From: Candidatus Binataceae bacterium
Lineage (GTDB): Bacteria; Desulfobacterota; Binatia; Binatales; Binataceae
NCBI GenBank assembly: GCA_035294265.1
Contig: DATGLK010000004.1
Location: 1 to 64,000 of the forward strand
Reading direction: 5' to 3'
Length of the DNA: 64,000 bases
Below the pieces are notes generated by a model. It was not told the origin of the DNA, ran no database searches, and worked only from the letters and a program-made list of their open reading frames with translations. The translations under genes were made by a program, and so were the position numbers. Of this stretch, positions 8,575 through 16,900 are shown one piece after another. How positions within the stretch are numbered: position 1 is the stretch's first letter; each line of letters begins with the position of its first letter.

Positions 8575-9345
8575 ATGAAGGTCTATATAATCGGCGCTGG
8601 TCCCGGCGATCCCAAGTTGCTGACCCTGCGCGCCGCCGAGCTGATTGCCGCCTGTCCGGTAGTGCTTTATACCGGCTCGCTTGTTCCGCAAGCGGCGATT
8701 GCCAATGCCCGCGCCGACGCCAGGGTGCTGGATTCTTCCAGCATGACGCTGGAGGAAATAATCGCGATTATCGTCGAAGCCCGTGATGCTGGCCACGATG
8801 TCGCCCGAGTCCACACCGGCGATCCGCTGCTCTTCGGCTCGACCGCCGAGCAGATGCGCCGGCTAATCGAGCTGGGCATCGAGTACGAAGTCGTGCCGGG
8901 AGTTTCCTCGTTTAGCGCCGCCGCCGCGGTGCTTGGGCGTGAACTGACCTTGCCCGAACTCAGCCAGACGGTGATTCTGACCCGCGCCGAGGGGCGCACG
9001 CCGATGCCCGGCGGTGAGAAACTACGCGACTTGGCGCGCCACCATGCGACGCTGGCTCTCTTTCTGAGTATTACCCTGTTGCCGGAGGTAGTAGGCGAGT
9101 TGATCCCGGAATATGGCGCCGATTGTCCGGTTGCCGTAGTGCACAAGGCCACCTGCCCCGACCAGCGCGTGGTGACGGGTACGCTGAGCGACATCCACGA
9201 GCGGGTACGTCAGGCCAAAATCAGCAGCCAATCGATGATTATCGTCGGACGCGTGCTGACTTCCACGGACTTTGCCAATTCCAGGCTCTACGCTCCCGAC
9301 TTCAGCCATCGCTTCCGCCGCGCCAAGGCCGCCCCTCGCGACTAG
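8575..9345 (+). CDS. cbiF: Cobalt-precorrin-4 C11-methyltransferase CbiF
   Basis: CbiF methylates C11 of cobalt-precorrin-4. The 256 residues carry VYIIGAGPGDPKLLTLRAAEL at the N-terminus, VLYTGSLVP, RVHTGDPLLFGSTAEQM and VVPGVSSFSAAAAVLGRELTLPE, typical of CbiF/CobM. It is the last gene of the operon and starts one base after the preceding stop, so it is probably coupled. After its stop there is a 222-base gap to the MFS gene with no strong terminator visible. Confidence 0.96.
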   Translation: MKVYIIGAGPGDPKLLTLRAAELIAACPVVLYTGSLVPQAAIANARADARVLDSSSMTLEEIIAIIVEARDAGHDVARVHTGDPLLFGSTAEQMRRLIELGIEYEVVPGVSSFSAAAAVLGRELTLPELSQTVILTRAEGRTPMPGGEKLRDLARHHATLALFLSITLLPEVVGELIPEYGADCPVAVVHKATCPDQRVVTGTLSDIHERVRQAKISSQSMIIVGRVLTSTDFANSRLYAPDFSHRFRRAKAAPRD

Positions 9346-9545
9346 GTTTCGTGGTTGTTCGCTGGTGGCATCGCGCACCCCCGCTTTACACCGCGCACTT
9401 GATTAAACCCACGTTTCAATTCTGAGCTTGCGCGCCAGGGACGGTAAGGCACGCTTGTTCCCCGCGCCAGCACCCTTGCGGGCGGAGCATGTCCTCCATT
9501 AGCGTGAGCCCCGCACGCGCTTGTCGGCGCAGAGGGGTCTTGGCG

Positions 9546-9565
9546 CCAGACGGCTGGAGGTCTGG
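9546..9565 (+). promoter_or_regulatory. Small hairpin holding the MFS gene ribosome-binding site in its loop
   Basis: CCAGAC at 9546-9551 is complementary to GTCTGG at 9560-9565. The GGAGG ribosome-binding sequence (9556-9560) lies mainly in the loop, seven bases before the ATG at 9568. The hairpin could tune translation of the transporter gene. Six base pairs in a G+C-rich genome can arise by chance, so this is weak. The rest of the 9346-9567 gap shows no cobalamin-riboswitch core or other recognisable element. Confidence 0.3.
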
Positions 9566-9567
9566 AT

Positions 9568-10821
9568 ATGGAGCGGCAACCCCACAGGGTAGGTGTGGTG
9601 ATCGCCTGCTTTGCCACTATGGCCTTGGTGTCCAGCCCGGCCATGGTGGCGGTGGGCGTTCTCTTTACACCCTGGATCAAAGAATTTCACTGGAACCACG
9701 GCCAAGTCGCGCAAACCGCGCTCGCCCTGTCTCTGGTGGGCGGCCTGCTGGCGCCCGTCATGGGTTGGCTGGTCGATAACGTCGGAGCCCATCGTCTGAT
9801 GGCTTTTGGTTGCGTCCTAGTGGCAGCCGGTTATCTGGCGGTCACCCAGGTTTCCTCGCACTGGCAGTTCGTCGCGCTCTACGGCGTGATCGGCTTGGGC
9901 GTGTCCTTGACCAGTTTTCTTCCGATCATGGTGGTAGTGGTTAATTGGTTTCGCGAGCGCCGCGGCCTTTTCGCGGGGATTGTCACCTTCGGCGTCTCGC
10001 TGGGTTTTACCGTTACCCCGCCGCTGTTTACCCTAGCCATCGCGCGCTGGAGCTGGCGTGCCTCGGTGGCCGCGTTGTCCCTCCCGGCGATCGTCATATC
10101 GCTCCCTTTGATTCTGCTCTACGTGCGCACCCGTCCTCCCAGCGCGCACGAGCGCAACGATGGCGCCGCGCTGCCCGGTCTGGAGGTTCGCCCGGCCCTG
10201 CGCACTGCCGCCTTCCGCCGAATCATCGCCGCCCAATTCCTTTACGGGCTGGGTTTTTCCGCAGTCTTCTTCCATACCATCGCTTACGCGATTGGGGCCG
10301 GCTACACCCCTGAACATGGCGCGCTTATCCTCAGCGCCCAAACCTTGGTCAGCGCGCCCGCGGTAGTGGTGATGGGTTTGATCGCCGACCGAATCAGCGC
10401 GCGCAGAACGCTGATGTTTGCGATGATATCAGTGGCAGCCGGAACGCTGGCTCTGCTAGGCGCTTCCAGCACTCGCTGGGGTACTCCGATGATCGCCTTG
10501 TTCGCGCCGCTCTTTGGCGGCGGCGCCAGTTGCGTACCGATGCTGATTGCAATCCTGATGGCCGAATCGCTCGGGCTGCGCCGGTTGGGAACCCTGACCG
10601 GGGTACAGAATATGGCGTCCGCCTTGGCGATGGCGTTTGGGCCGTGGATTTGTGGCGTGCTTTTCGATCTCACCAACGGCTATGCGTTACCCTTTGAGTT
10701 GGCGGCGGTCTGCATGGTGTTGGGCGCGGTAACCGTCGCCACCGTCCGTCCAGCGCTCGCTACGGCGGAGCTGGAGCCTGCCCAGCCCACGACGGCCCAA
10801 CCGCAGGGGCGGGCGGTTTAA
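9568..10821 (+). CDS. MFS transporter, monocarboxylate/oxalate-formate antiporter-like
   Basis: This is a 417-residue inner-membrane transporter of the major facilitator superfamily with twelve predicted hydrophobic segments. The loop motif after helix 2 is GWLVDNVGAHRLM and its repeat after helix 8 is GLIADRISARRTLM. The WFRERRGLFAGI segment resembles the oxalate/formate-antiporter and monocarboxylate branch. The substrate cannot be read from sequence. It lies downstream of the cbi operon in the same direction but is separated by 222 bases, and nothing ties it to corrinoids. GGAGG seven bases upstream supports the ATG. The TetR gene begins about 100 bases downstream. Confidence 0.88.
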   Translation: MERQPHRVGVVIACFATMALVSSPAMVAVGVLFTPWIKEFHWNHGQVAQTALALSLVGGLLAPVMGWLVDNVGAHRLMAFGCVLVAAGYLAVTQVSSHWQFVALYGVIGLGVSLTSFLPIMVVVVNWFRERRGLFAGIVTFGVSLGFTVTPPLFTLAIARWSWRASVAALSLPAIVISLPLILLYVRTRPPSAHERNDGAALPGLEVRPALRTAAFRRIIAAQFLYGLGFSAVFFHTIAYAIGAGYTPEHGALILSAQTLVSAPAVVVMGLIADRISARRTLMFAMISVAAGTLALLGASSTRWGTPMIALFAPLFGGGASCVPMLIAILMAESLGLRRLGTLTGVQNMASALAMAFGPWICGVLFDLTNGYALPFELAAVCMVLGAVTVATVRPALATAELEPAQPTTAQPQGRAV

Positions 10822-10923
10822 ACCGGCAGCCGGCCGCTTCTTTGGACCAAACTATTGCCTTTTGGGCTATTCATGATTTGACTAGCAGGGCTGAGGCGAC
10901 TAGGTTTTTTCCGAGGTTGACGC

Positions 10924-11553
10924 ATGGAACGGCAGGCGCGGCGCGCTCAGGTGCTAAGGCACGCCAAGGTCATTTTTGCCCGTAAGGGCTACCATCAGAC
11001 CAACGTTTCCGACATCATCAGCCGGGCCCGGATTGCGCGTGGAACCTTCTACCTCTATTTCGAGAACAAACGTGACCTGTTTCAGGAGCTACTCGACCAG
11101 GTGCTGAACGAACTCGCCACCCGAATCTGGCGCTTGCGCTTAGGTCCTCAAGAACCGGCAGCTGCCGACCAATTGCGGGCCAACTTGCGGCGCGTCCTGG
11201 AGTTCGTGTTGTCCGAGCGCGATCTTAGCGACATTCTGTTGACCTATTCGCAGGGCTTTGATCCTGACCTGGATCGTCGCATTCAGAACTTCTATGAGCA
11301 GATCGCGCAAAAGATCCAGCGCTCCCTCGATCTGGGCATCGAGATGGGGCTGGTGCGGCCCTGTGACAGTCGCACCGCCGCCTATTGCATCCTGGGCGGA
11401 GTCAAGGAAGTAATCGTTCAGCTTTCCCGTCAAGCCCCCCCTGATATCGGAGCCTTGGTCGAAGAAATCCTTCACTTCGGGTTGAGCGGAGTGGCGCAAC
11501 CGGCGTTATTGCAAACTTTGGAACGCGAGGACGGCGGCGGCCGTCCCAATTGA
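10924..11553 (+). CDS. TetR/AcrR-family transcriptional regulator
   Basis: This is a 209-residue DNA-binding regulator. The N-terminal helix-turn-helix (about 10-55) reads ARKGYHQTNVSDIISRA followed by ARGTFYLYFENKRDLF, the standard TetR signature. The C-terminal 150 residues are helical and would form the dimer and ligand pocket. It is followed 30 bases later by the HAD phosphatase and lipid genes in the same direction, and a 14-base palindrome lies at the start of that gene. It probably controls the lipid cluster, perhaps with an acyl-CoA or fatty-acid ligand, which is inference. ATG with weak upstream AGG. Confidence 0.9.
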   Translation: MERQARRAQVLRHAKVIFARKGYHQTNVSDIISRARIARGTFYLYFENKRDLFQELLDQVLNELATRIWRLRLGPQEPAAADQLRANLRRVLEFVLSERDLSDILLTYSQGFDPDLDRRIQNFYEQIAQKIQRSLDLGIEMGLVRPCDSRTAAYCILGGVKEVIVQLSRQAPPDIGALVEEILHFGLSGVAQPALLQTLEREDGGGRPN

Positions 11554-11563
11554 GTTTTTTTTT
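11529..11563 (+). terminator. Hairpin plus T-run at the end of the TetR gene
   Basis: GGACGGC (11529-11535) pairs perfectly with GCCGTCC (11540-11546) inside the last codons of the TetR gene, and nine consecutive T follow at 11555-11563. The eight-base gap between stem and T-run is longer than in a classic intrinsic terminator. It may be a partial attenuator between regulator and lipid genes, or chance. Confidence 0.3.
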
Positions 11564-11577
11564 GGACCCGGCACTAG

Positions 11578-11591
11578 ACTGACATGTCAGT
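11578..11591. promoter_or_regulatory. 14-base perfect palindrome at the HAD gene start, candidate TetR operator
   Basis: ACTGACATGTCAGT is a perfect inverted repeat and includes the ATG of the HAD phosphatase gene (11584). It lies 25 bases after the TetR gene stop. TetR proteins bind palindromes of this size, and binding here would block transcription or translation of the downstream genes. About four perfect 14-base palindromes are expected by chance in 64 kb, so position rather than rarity is the argument. Confidence 0.35.
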
Positions 11592-12330
11592 TCAACACGC
11601 CCATCGCTCGCCTCGCTCGCGCGCCATCCGTCGCGCCGCCTTTTATGACCTCGACGGGACCCTGATCGACCTCAACCTTTTGCACGCGGTCGCCTACATT
11701 CTGGGCAACTTGGCTGAATGGCATGCCCGCCTCACCCGCTTGGCCGTTCTGGCCGCGCGGATTCCGCTGCTGTATGCGGCCGAGCGCTATGATCGCCGTC
11801 TGCTCAACGTCGAGCTGTTTGACTTATTCAAGGGCATCTCGCGCGATCGGTTAACGGTTTTGGGCGAAGAATATTGCGAGCGCATCCTGGTGCGCCATCT
11901 CTTCCAATCGGGCTTGGACCTGCTTGAGGGCAACCGCCGGGCGGGACTGGAGCCGGTGCTGGTCACCGGCTCGCCTGATTTTCTGGTTGAGCCGCTCGCT
12001 CGTCGCCTGGGAATCGAGAACTACGCGGTGAATCAGCCTGCTTATAGCCGCGGCCTTGCCACCGGACGGCTGTGTGAACCCATCATGGCTGGCGAAGAGA
12101 AGGCCCGCTGGTGCGAGGAATGGGCTGGCCGCGAGGGGCTGAAATTGGCTGATTGCTGGGGCTATGCCGATTCCTACTACGATCTTCCGTTCTTAGTCGC
12201 CTTAGGCCATCCGGTGGCGGTCAATCCTGACCGCCGCCTCGCCGCTACCGCACGGGTCCGCCAATGGCCGATCGTGCACTTTGGCCATCCGATGGCCGCC
12301 AATCCTGTGACCGCCTGGAGAGAAGCCTGA
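11584..12330 (+). CDS. HAD-IB (SerB-like) phosphatase of the lipid cluster
   Basis: This 248-residue haloacid-dehalogenase hydrolase is of subfamily IB. The nucleophile motif is FYDLDGTLID (D22 and D24), motif II is VTGSPDFL, and motif IV is GYADSYYDLPFL. A helical cap lies between motifs I and II. Such enzymes commonly accompany acyltransferase and acyl-reductase genes and dephosphorylate lysophosphatidate-like or acyl-phosphate intermediates. Here the gene precedes a PlsC-containing megaenzyme, so a phospholipid phosphatase role is likely; phosphoserine phosphatase is a less likely reading. It overlaps the next gene by one base (TGATG). Confidence 0.85.
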   Translation: MSVQHAHRSPRSRAIRRAAFYDLDGTLIDLNLLHAVAYILGNLAEWHARLTRLAVLAARIPLLYAAERYDRRLLNVELFDLFKGISRDRLTVLGEEYCERILVRHLFQSGLDLLEGNRRAGLEPVLVTGSPDFLVEPLARRLGIENYAVNQPAYSRGLATGRLCEPIMAGEEKARWCEEWAGREGLKLADCWGYADSYYDLPFLVALGHPVAVNPDRRLAATARVRQWPIVHFGHPMAANPVTAWREA

Positions 12331-13970
12331 TGGCGCGTCCCCGCTCCCCGATTAGTGAACTTAACCCCAATGAGCTGCGCCACGAGGTCGAAGCGCGGCG
12401 CGATCTGGTTGTTACCCTCACGGGCCGGTCCGAACCCCGCTTGATCGCCTACGGCGACGATTTCCTGCTGGCTAAGCTACCGGCAGGGACCCGGGTAGTC
12501 TATCCGCCACCCCCCTTGGACGAACTGCCCGACCCCGACCTAGCGATCCGTTATGCTTTGCTTCATCCCGAAAATGCCGACCCGCTGTTTGCCCAGCTTA
12601 ACCCCAATATGCGGGTAACGATCGCCTTGGACGATATCAGTTTGCCGCTGCCCCCGATGCAGCGGCCCGATCTGCGCCAGCGGATGCTCACCATCGTGTT
12701 GCAGACTTTGGCCGATTACGGTGTAGACGACGTGCATCTGATAGTCGCCACCTCGCTCCATCGACGAATGACGGAGGCCGAGGTGCGGCGGATGGTCGGC
12801 GATCGGATTTTTCGCGCCTACTGGCCCGATCGGCTTTACAATTTCGATGCCGAAAACCGCGCCGAGCTGGTGATGCTGGGCAAGACCGATCACCAGGAAG
12901 AGGTGTGGTTATCCAAGCGTGCGGCAGAATCAGATCTGTTGATTTATCTCAACCTCAATCTAGTTCCGATGGACGGTGGCCACAAGTCGGTCGCGGTTGG
13001 CTTGGCGCCCTACCAGAGCCTGCGCCATCATCACAATCCCGCCACCCTGCGCGACAGCCACTCCTACATGGATCCGACCCGCTCCGGACTACATCGCAGC
13101 GCCGATCGGATGGGGCGCATCGTCAACCGCAATGTCAACGTCTTTGCGATCGAGACCGCGATCAACAATCGGATGTACGGCGGGCTGCTCGATTTTCTCC
13201 ATAAGAACGAAGATCGCTTCAATGATTGGGACCGCGCCCGCTTGGGGACTTTGCAATGGACCCAGCGCAACCTGGGCCAGAGTTTGCGGCGCGAGGCGCT
13301 CCGGCGCTATGCCGCGCCGTACGGCCTGACCGGAGTGTGGGCGGGCGAGACGGAGACGGTTCACCATAAGGCGCTGGCGCGCGTCTTTCAGCAGTATGCG
13401 GTGCCGGTTAAGGGGCAGTCGGACATTTTAATCGTGGGCGTGCCCTACATCTGTCCTTACAACGTCAACTCGATCATGAATCCGATTTTGGTCCAGTGCA
13501 CGGGGTTGGGGTACCTCTTCAATATGTACCGCAACAAGCCGTTGGTGCGGCCGGGCGGTACCCTCATCATTTGCCATCCGTTGCGTGACGAGTTCCATCC
13601 CGAGCATCATCCCAGCTACATCGAATTCTTTCATCGATGTCTGGCCGAGACCAACGACTCGCAGGAATTGGAGCGGCGTTTCGAGGCCGAATTCGCACAC
13701 AATCCGACTTATACTCATATGTATCGCTACGGCAACGCCTACCACGGCGTGCATCCCTTCTACATGTGGTATTGGGGCGAGCCTGGACGCCAGCACGTGG
13801 GTCGGATAATCGCGGCCGGCTGTGAGCAGCCCGAGGTCGCAACGCGGATGGGGTGGGAAGCGGCGGAGAGTTTGGAGATGGCGATCGCGATGGCGACCGC
13901 CGATGCCGGCAGCTCCGCCTCCATTACATATTTGCATTTGCCGCCACTGGTTATCGCCGATGTCGAATAA
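12330..13970 (+). CDS. LarA-like (DUF2088, lactate racemase domain) protein
   Basis: This 546-residue protein resembles the nickel-pincer enzyme LarA. An ALDDISLPLPP stretch (99-109) replaces the usual SDHTRP segment. TSLHRRMTEAE (141-151) supplies the H108 equivalent (H144). GGHKSVAVGL (216-225) supplies the lysine that anchors the cofactor in LarA (K219), with HHH at 233-235 matching the nickel-ligand region. The position of LarA catalytic H174 appears to be Asn209. It is also longer than LarA (about 425 residues), so simple lactate racemase activity is doubtful. The ATG at 12330 overlaps the HAD stop; upstream in-frame codons lie inside the HAD gene. No larB/C/E is in the window. The function in a lipid cluster is unknown. 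Confidence 0.75.
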   Translation: MARPRSPISELNPNELRHEVEARRDLVVTLTGRSEPRLIAYGDDFLLAKLPAGTRVVYPPPPLDELPDPDLAIRYALLHPENADPLFAQLNPNMRVTIALDDISLPLPPMQRPDLRQRMLTIVLQTLADYGVDDVHLIVATSLHRRMTEAEVRRMVGDRIFRAYWPDRLYNFDAENRAELVMLGKTDHQEEVWLSKRAAESDLLIYLNLNLVPMDGGHKSVAVGLAPYQSLRHHHNPATLRDSHSYMDPTRSGLHRSADRMGRIVNRNVNVFAIETAINNRMYGGLLDFLHKNEDRFNDWDRARLGTLQWTQRNLGQSLRREALRRYAAPYGLTGVWAGETETVHHKALARVFQQYAVPVKGQSDILIVGVPYICPYNVNSIMNPILVQCTGLGYLFNMYRNKPLVRPGGTLIICHPLRDEFHPEHHPSYIEFFHRCLAETNDSQELERRFEAEFAHNPTYTHMYRYGNAYHGVHPFYMWYWGEPGRQHVGRIIAAGCEQPEVATRMGWEAAESLEMAIAMATADAGSSASITYLHLPPLVIADVE

Positions 13971-16900
13971 GCCACCGCTCAACCATCCCAAACTCAGCTT
14001 GCCGCTGGCCGAGATTCTTGCCGGCCGCTGCTTGCTGCTCACGGGTGCCACTGGGTTTTTGGGCAAAACTTTTCTCTACGTCCTGTTGCGCCACCATCCT
14101 GAAATCGCGCGTGTCTACCTGTTGGTGCGCGGCGATCGGCGCGCGGCCACTACTCGCTATCAGCGTGAAATCTTGCAATCTGCCGTGATGGAGCCGCTGC
14201 GCCGCGAGTTGGGCGAGGGCTTTGAAGCCTACCTCGGCCAGCGTATCGCTGTACTGCCCGGCGATATTTCCCAACCCGGACTGCTCAACGCCGACAGCCC
14301 CTCGCCCGAGCACCTGGACGTAGTCGTCCATTGCGCAGGATTAGTCAATTTCGAAGCTTCCCTGGAAAAGGCCCTGGTTGCCAATACCTTGGGCGTGGCC
14401 AATGTGATCGAGTTTTGCCGCCATCACGGCGCCGCGATGCTCCACGTCTCGACCTGCTATTCGGCTGGCGAGGCCGACGGCCAGCGTTACGAAGACGATC
14501 TGCCCAGCAATTGGTCGCCGCGCGGTGCGTTGGATGTCGCCCGCGAGATCCAGGATGCCCGCGCCGCTATTGAGCGTATCGAGCGAGCCTCGCGCGAGCA
14601 GGCCACTGTGGTCGCGGCCGAGCTGGGCGAAGAGGGTGCCGGCGCAGGGGAGGGGGCGCGCAAGCGCTGGATCGAGGAGCGGCTTAAGGCAGAAGGGTTG
14701 GCGCGCTCGCTCAAATGGGGCTGGCCCAATACTTACAGCTACACCAAGAGCTTGGGCGAACAACTCGTGCTGGCTGCGCGTGAGGCAATCGCGGTTAGCG
14801 TGGTGCGGCCGGCTGTGATCGAAAGCGCCCTGGCCGATCCCTTTCCCGGCTGGAATCAGGGCGTCAATACCAGCGCTCCACTGACTTACCTCTCTGGCGA
14901 GGGGTTTCGATTCTATCCGGCGCGACCCGATCTGGTGCTCGACGTCATCCCGGTGGACATGGTGGCACATGCAATGGTGCCGATTCTGGCCGCGCTGCTG
15001 CAGCGTACGCAGGCGCCCATCTACCAATTGGGCACCTCCGATTGCAACCCGCTCACCATGCGCCGCCTGGTCGAGCTGACCGCGCTGGGTAATCGCGAGC
15101 ATCAACGCGACGGCAACGGCACGATGGGCCGCTTGGCGCCTCATCTGGAGGCAGTGGTGGTTTCCAAGCGCGCCTACGATCTGGTCAGCCATACCGCGCC
15201 CGAACTGCTCAAGGGTGCGCTGAGCCTGTGGCATGGAGCTGTGGGAGCCCGGCAGCGGCGCGCCAGCCAGTTGGAGCAGAAGCTAGATCGGGTCTTCGAG
15301 CAAATCGATATCGCGCGCGCGATGGTCGAGGTTTATCGCCCCTATATCCAGGATCTCACCTACACCTTTCATTCCCGCAACGTGCGCCAGCTCTATGGCC
15401 GTCTGGAGCCCGCCGACGCCGCGCGCCATCCCTATCGACCCGAGGCGATCGATTGGCTGAGCTACTGGACCCGGGTGCATCTGCCCGGCCTGCGCCGCCA
15501 TATTTTCCCCCAACTGGAGCTGCATACCCGCGGCCGCAAACGCGCGCCGCGCCGCCATCGCAATCTGCTGGAACTGCTCGATCGCTCCGCCGAGCGTTTC
15601 GCGGGCACCGCTTTGGAGGCCCATCGCGCTGGCGCAACCCAGACCACGCTGAATTACCGCGAATTGCGTGACCGCGCTGCCCGCGCTGGGATGTTGCTGG
15701 CTGGTCGCGGCGTTGGCCCGGGCGATCGCGTGCTGCTCATCAGCGAAAATTCCCCCGACTGGGTAATGGGCTTCTTCGCTATTCTCAATGCCGGCGCCAT
15801 TGCCGTGCCGTTGGATCCGCAAATTACTCCGGCGGAACTTGCCGCCATCTGCCGTATCGCGGAGCCCGGCGCTGCGCTGCTGTCCGAAGCCTCCCGCGGC
15901 CGCCTGGCAGTACCGCTGGGTGAGCTGTCGCCCAGTCCTACCGTCATCGGTTTGGAGGAGCTGGGGCGGCCGTTTTTGCTGCGCGGCGCGCCTGCGGAGA
16001 AGGTTGCCCCCGAGCGCAAAACTCCGGCCGCGATTTTTTTCACTTCTGGTAGCACCGGCGCGCCCAAGGGGGTGGTCCTGACTCACGGTAATCTGTGCGC
16101 CGAGGTCTCGATGCTGGCGCGGGTGTTCGTGCTCTCGCCTGAAGACACGGTGCTGTCTCTTTTGCCGCTCCATCACACCTTCGAATTTACCTGCGGCATG
16201 TTGCTGCCACTTAACAGCGGCGCACGGGTGGTTTACCCGCTGGGGGTGGATGCCGCCAGCTTGGCCAGTACGTTGGCGCAGGTCAGGCCTACCGCCGTCA
16301 TCGGCGTGCCCGCGCTCTGGCAGGCGATCCATCGGCGGATTGTCGAGGAGGTCGAGGGTCGCGGCGTCTTTTTTCAGGCCGCCTTCGAGCAGATGCTCGC
16401 TTTCAATCGTCGGCTGACCGCTGATTTTGGCCTCAACTTGGGGGCCTGGTTGTTTCGCTCTGCCCATCAGGCGCTGGGTGGGCGGTTGCGTCTTCTGGTC
16501 AGCGGGGGCGCCGCCCTGCCGATGAGGGTGGCCGAGTTCTTTAACGACCTTGGCCTGCGCTTGCTGGAGGGTTACGGGATGACCGAAGCCAGCCCTGTGC
16601 TCAGCGTGGCCCATCCCGATGAGCCGCCACGGCCTGGCTCCGTGGGTCAGCCTTTGGCCGGCGTTGAGGTTAAGCTGGCTGGGGCAACCGAGAACGGCGT
16701 GGGCGAAATCATCGCGCGCGGGCCCAATATCATGGCGGGCTATTATCGCGATCCGGTTGCCACTCAGGCCGCCTTGCGCGAGGGCTGGCTGCACACCGGC
16801 GACTTGGGGCGTTTCGATGAGGACGGCCGGCTTTACATTGTCGGCCGCGCCAAAGACGTCATCGTCGATGCCGGCGGCAACAATATTTATATCGATGAAA

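Noticed and set aside
12330-13970. Naming this gene larA (lactate racemase)
   Set aside because: The H174 equivalent appears to be missing, the protein is much longer, and the setting is a lipid cluster; only the domain similarity is supported.
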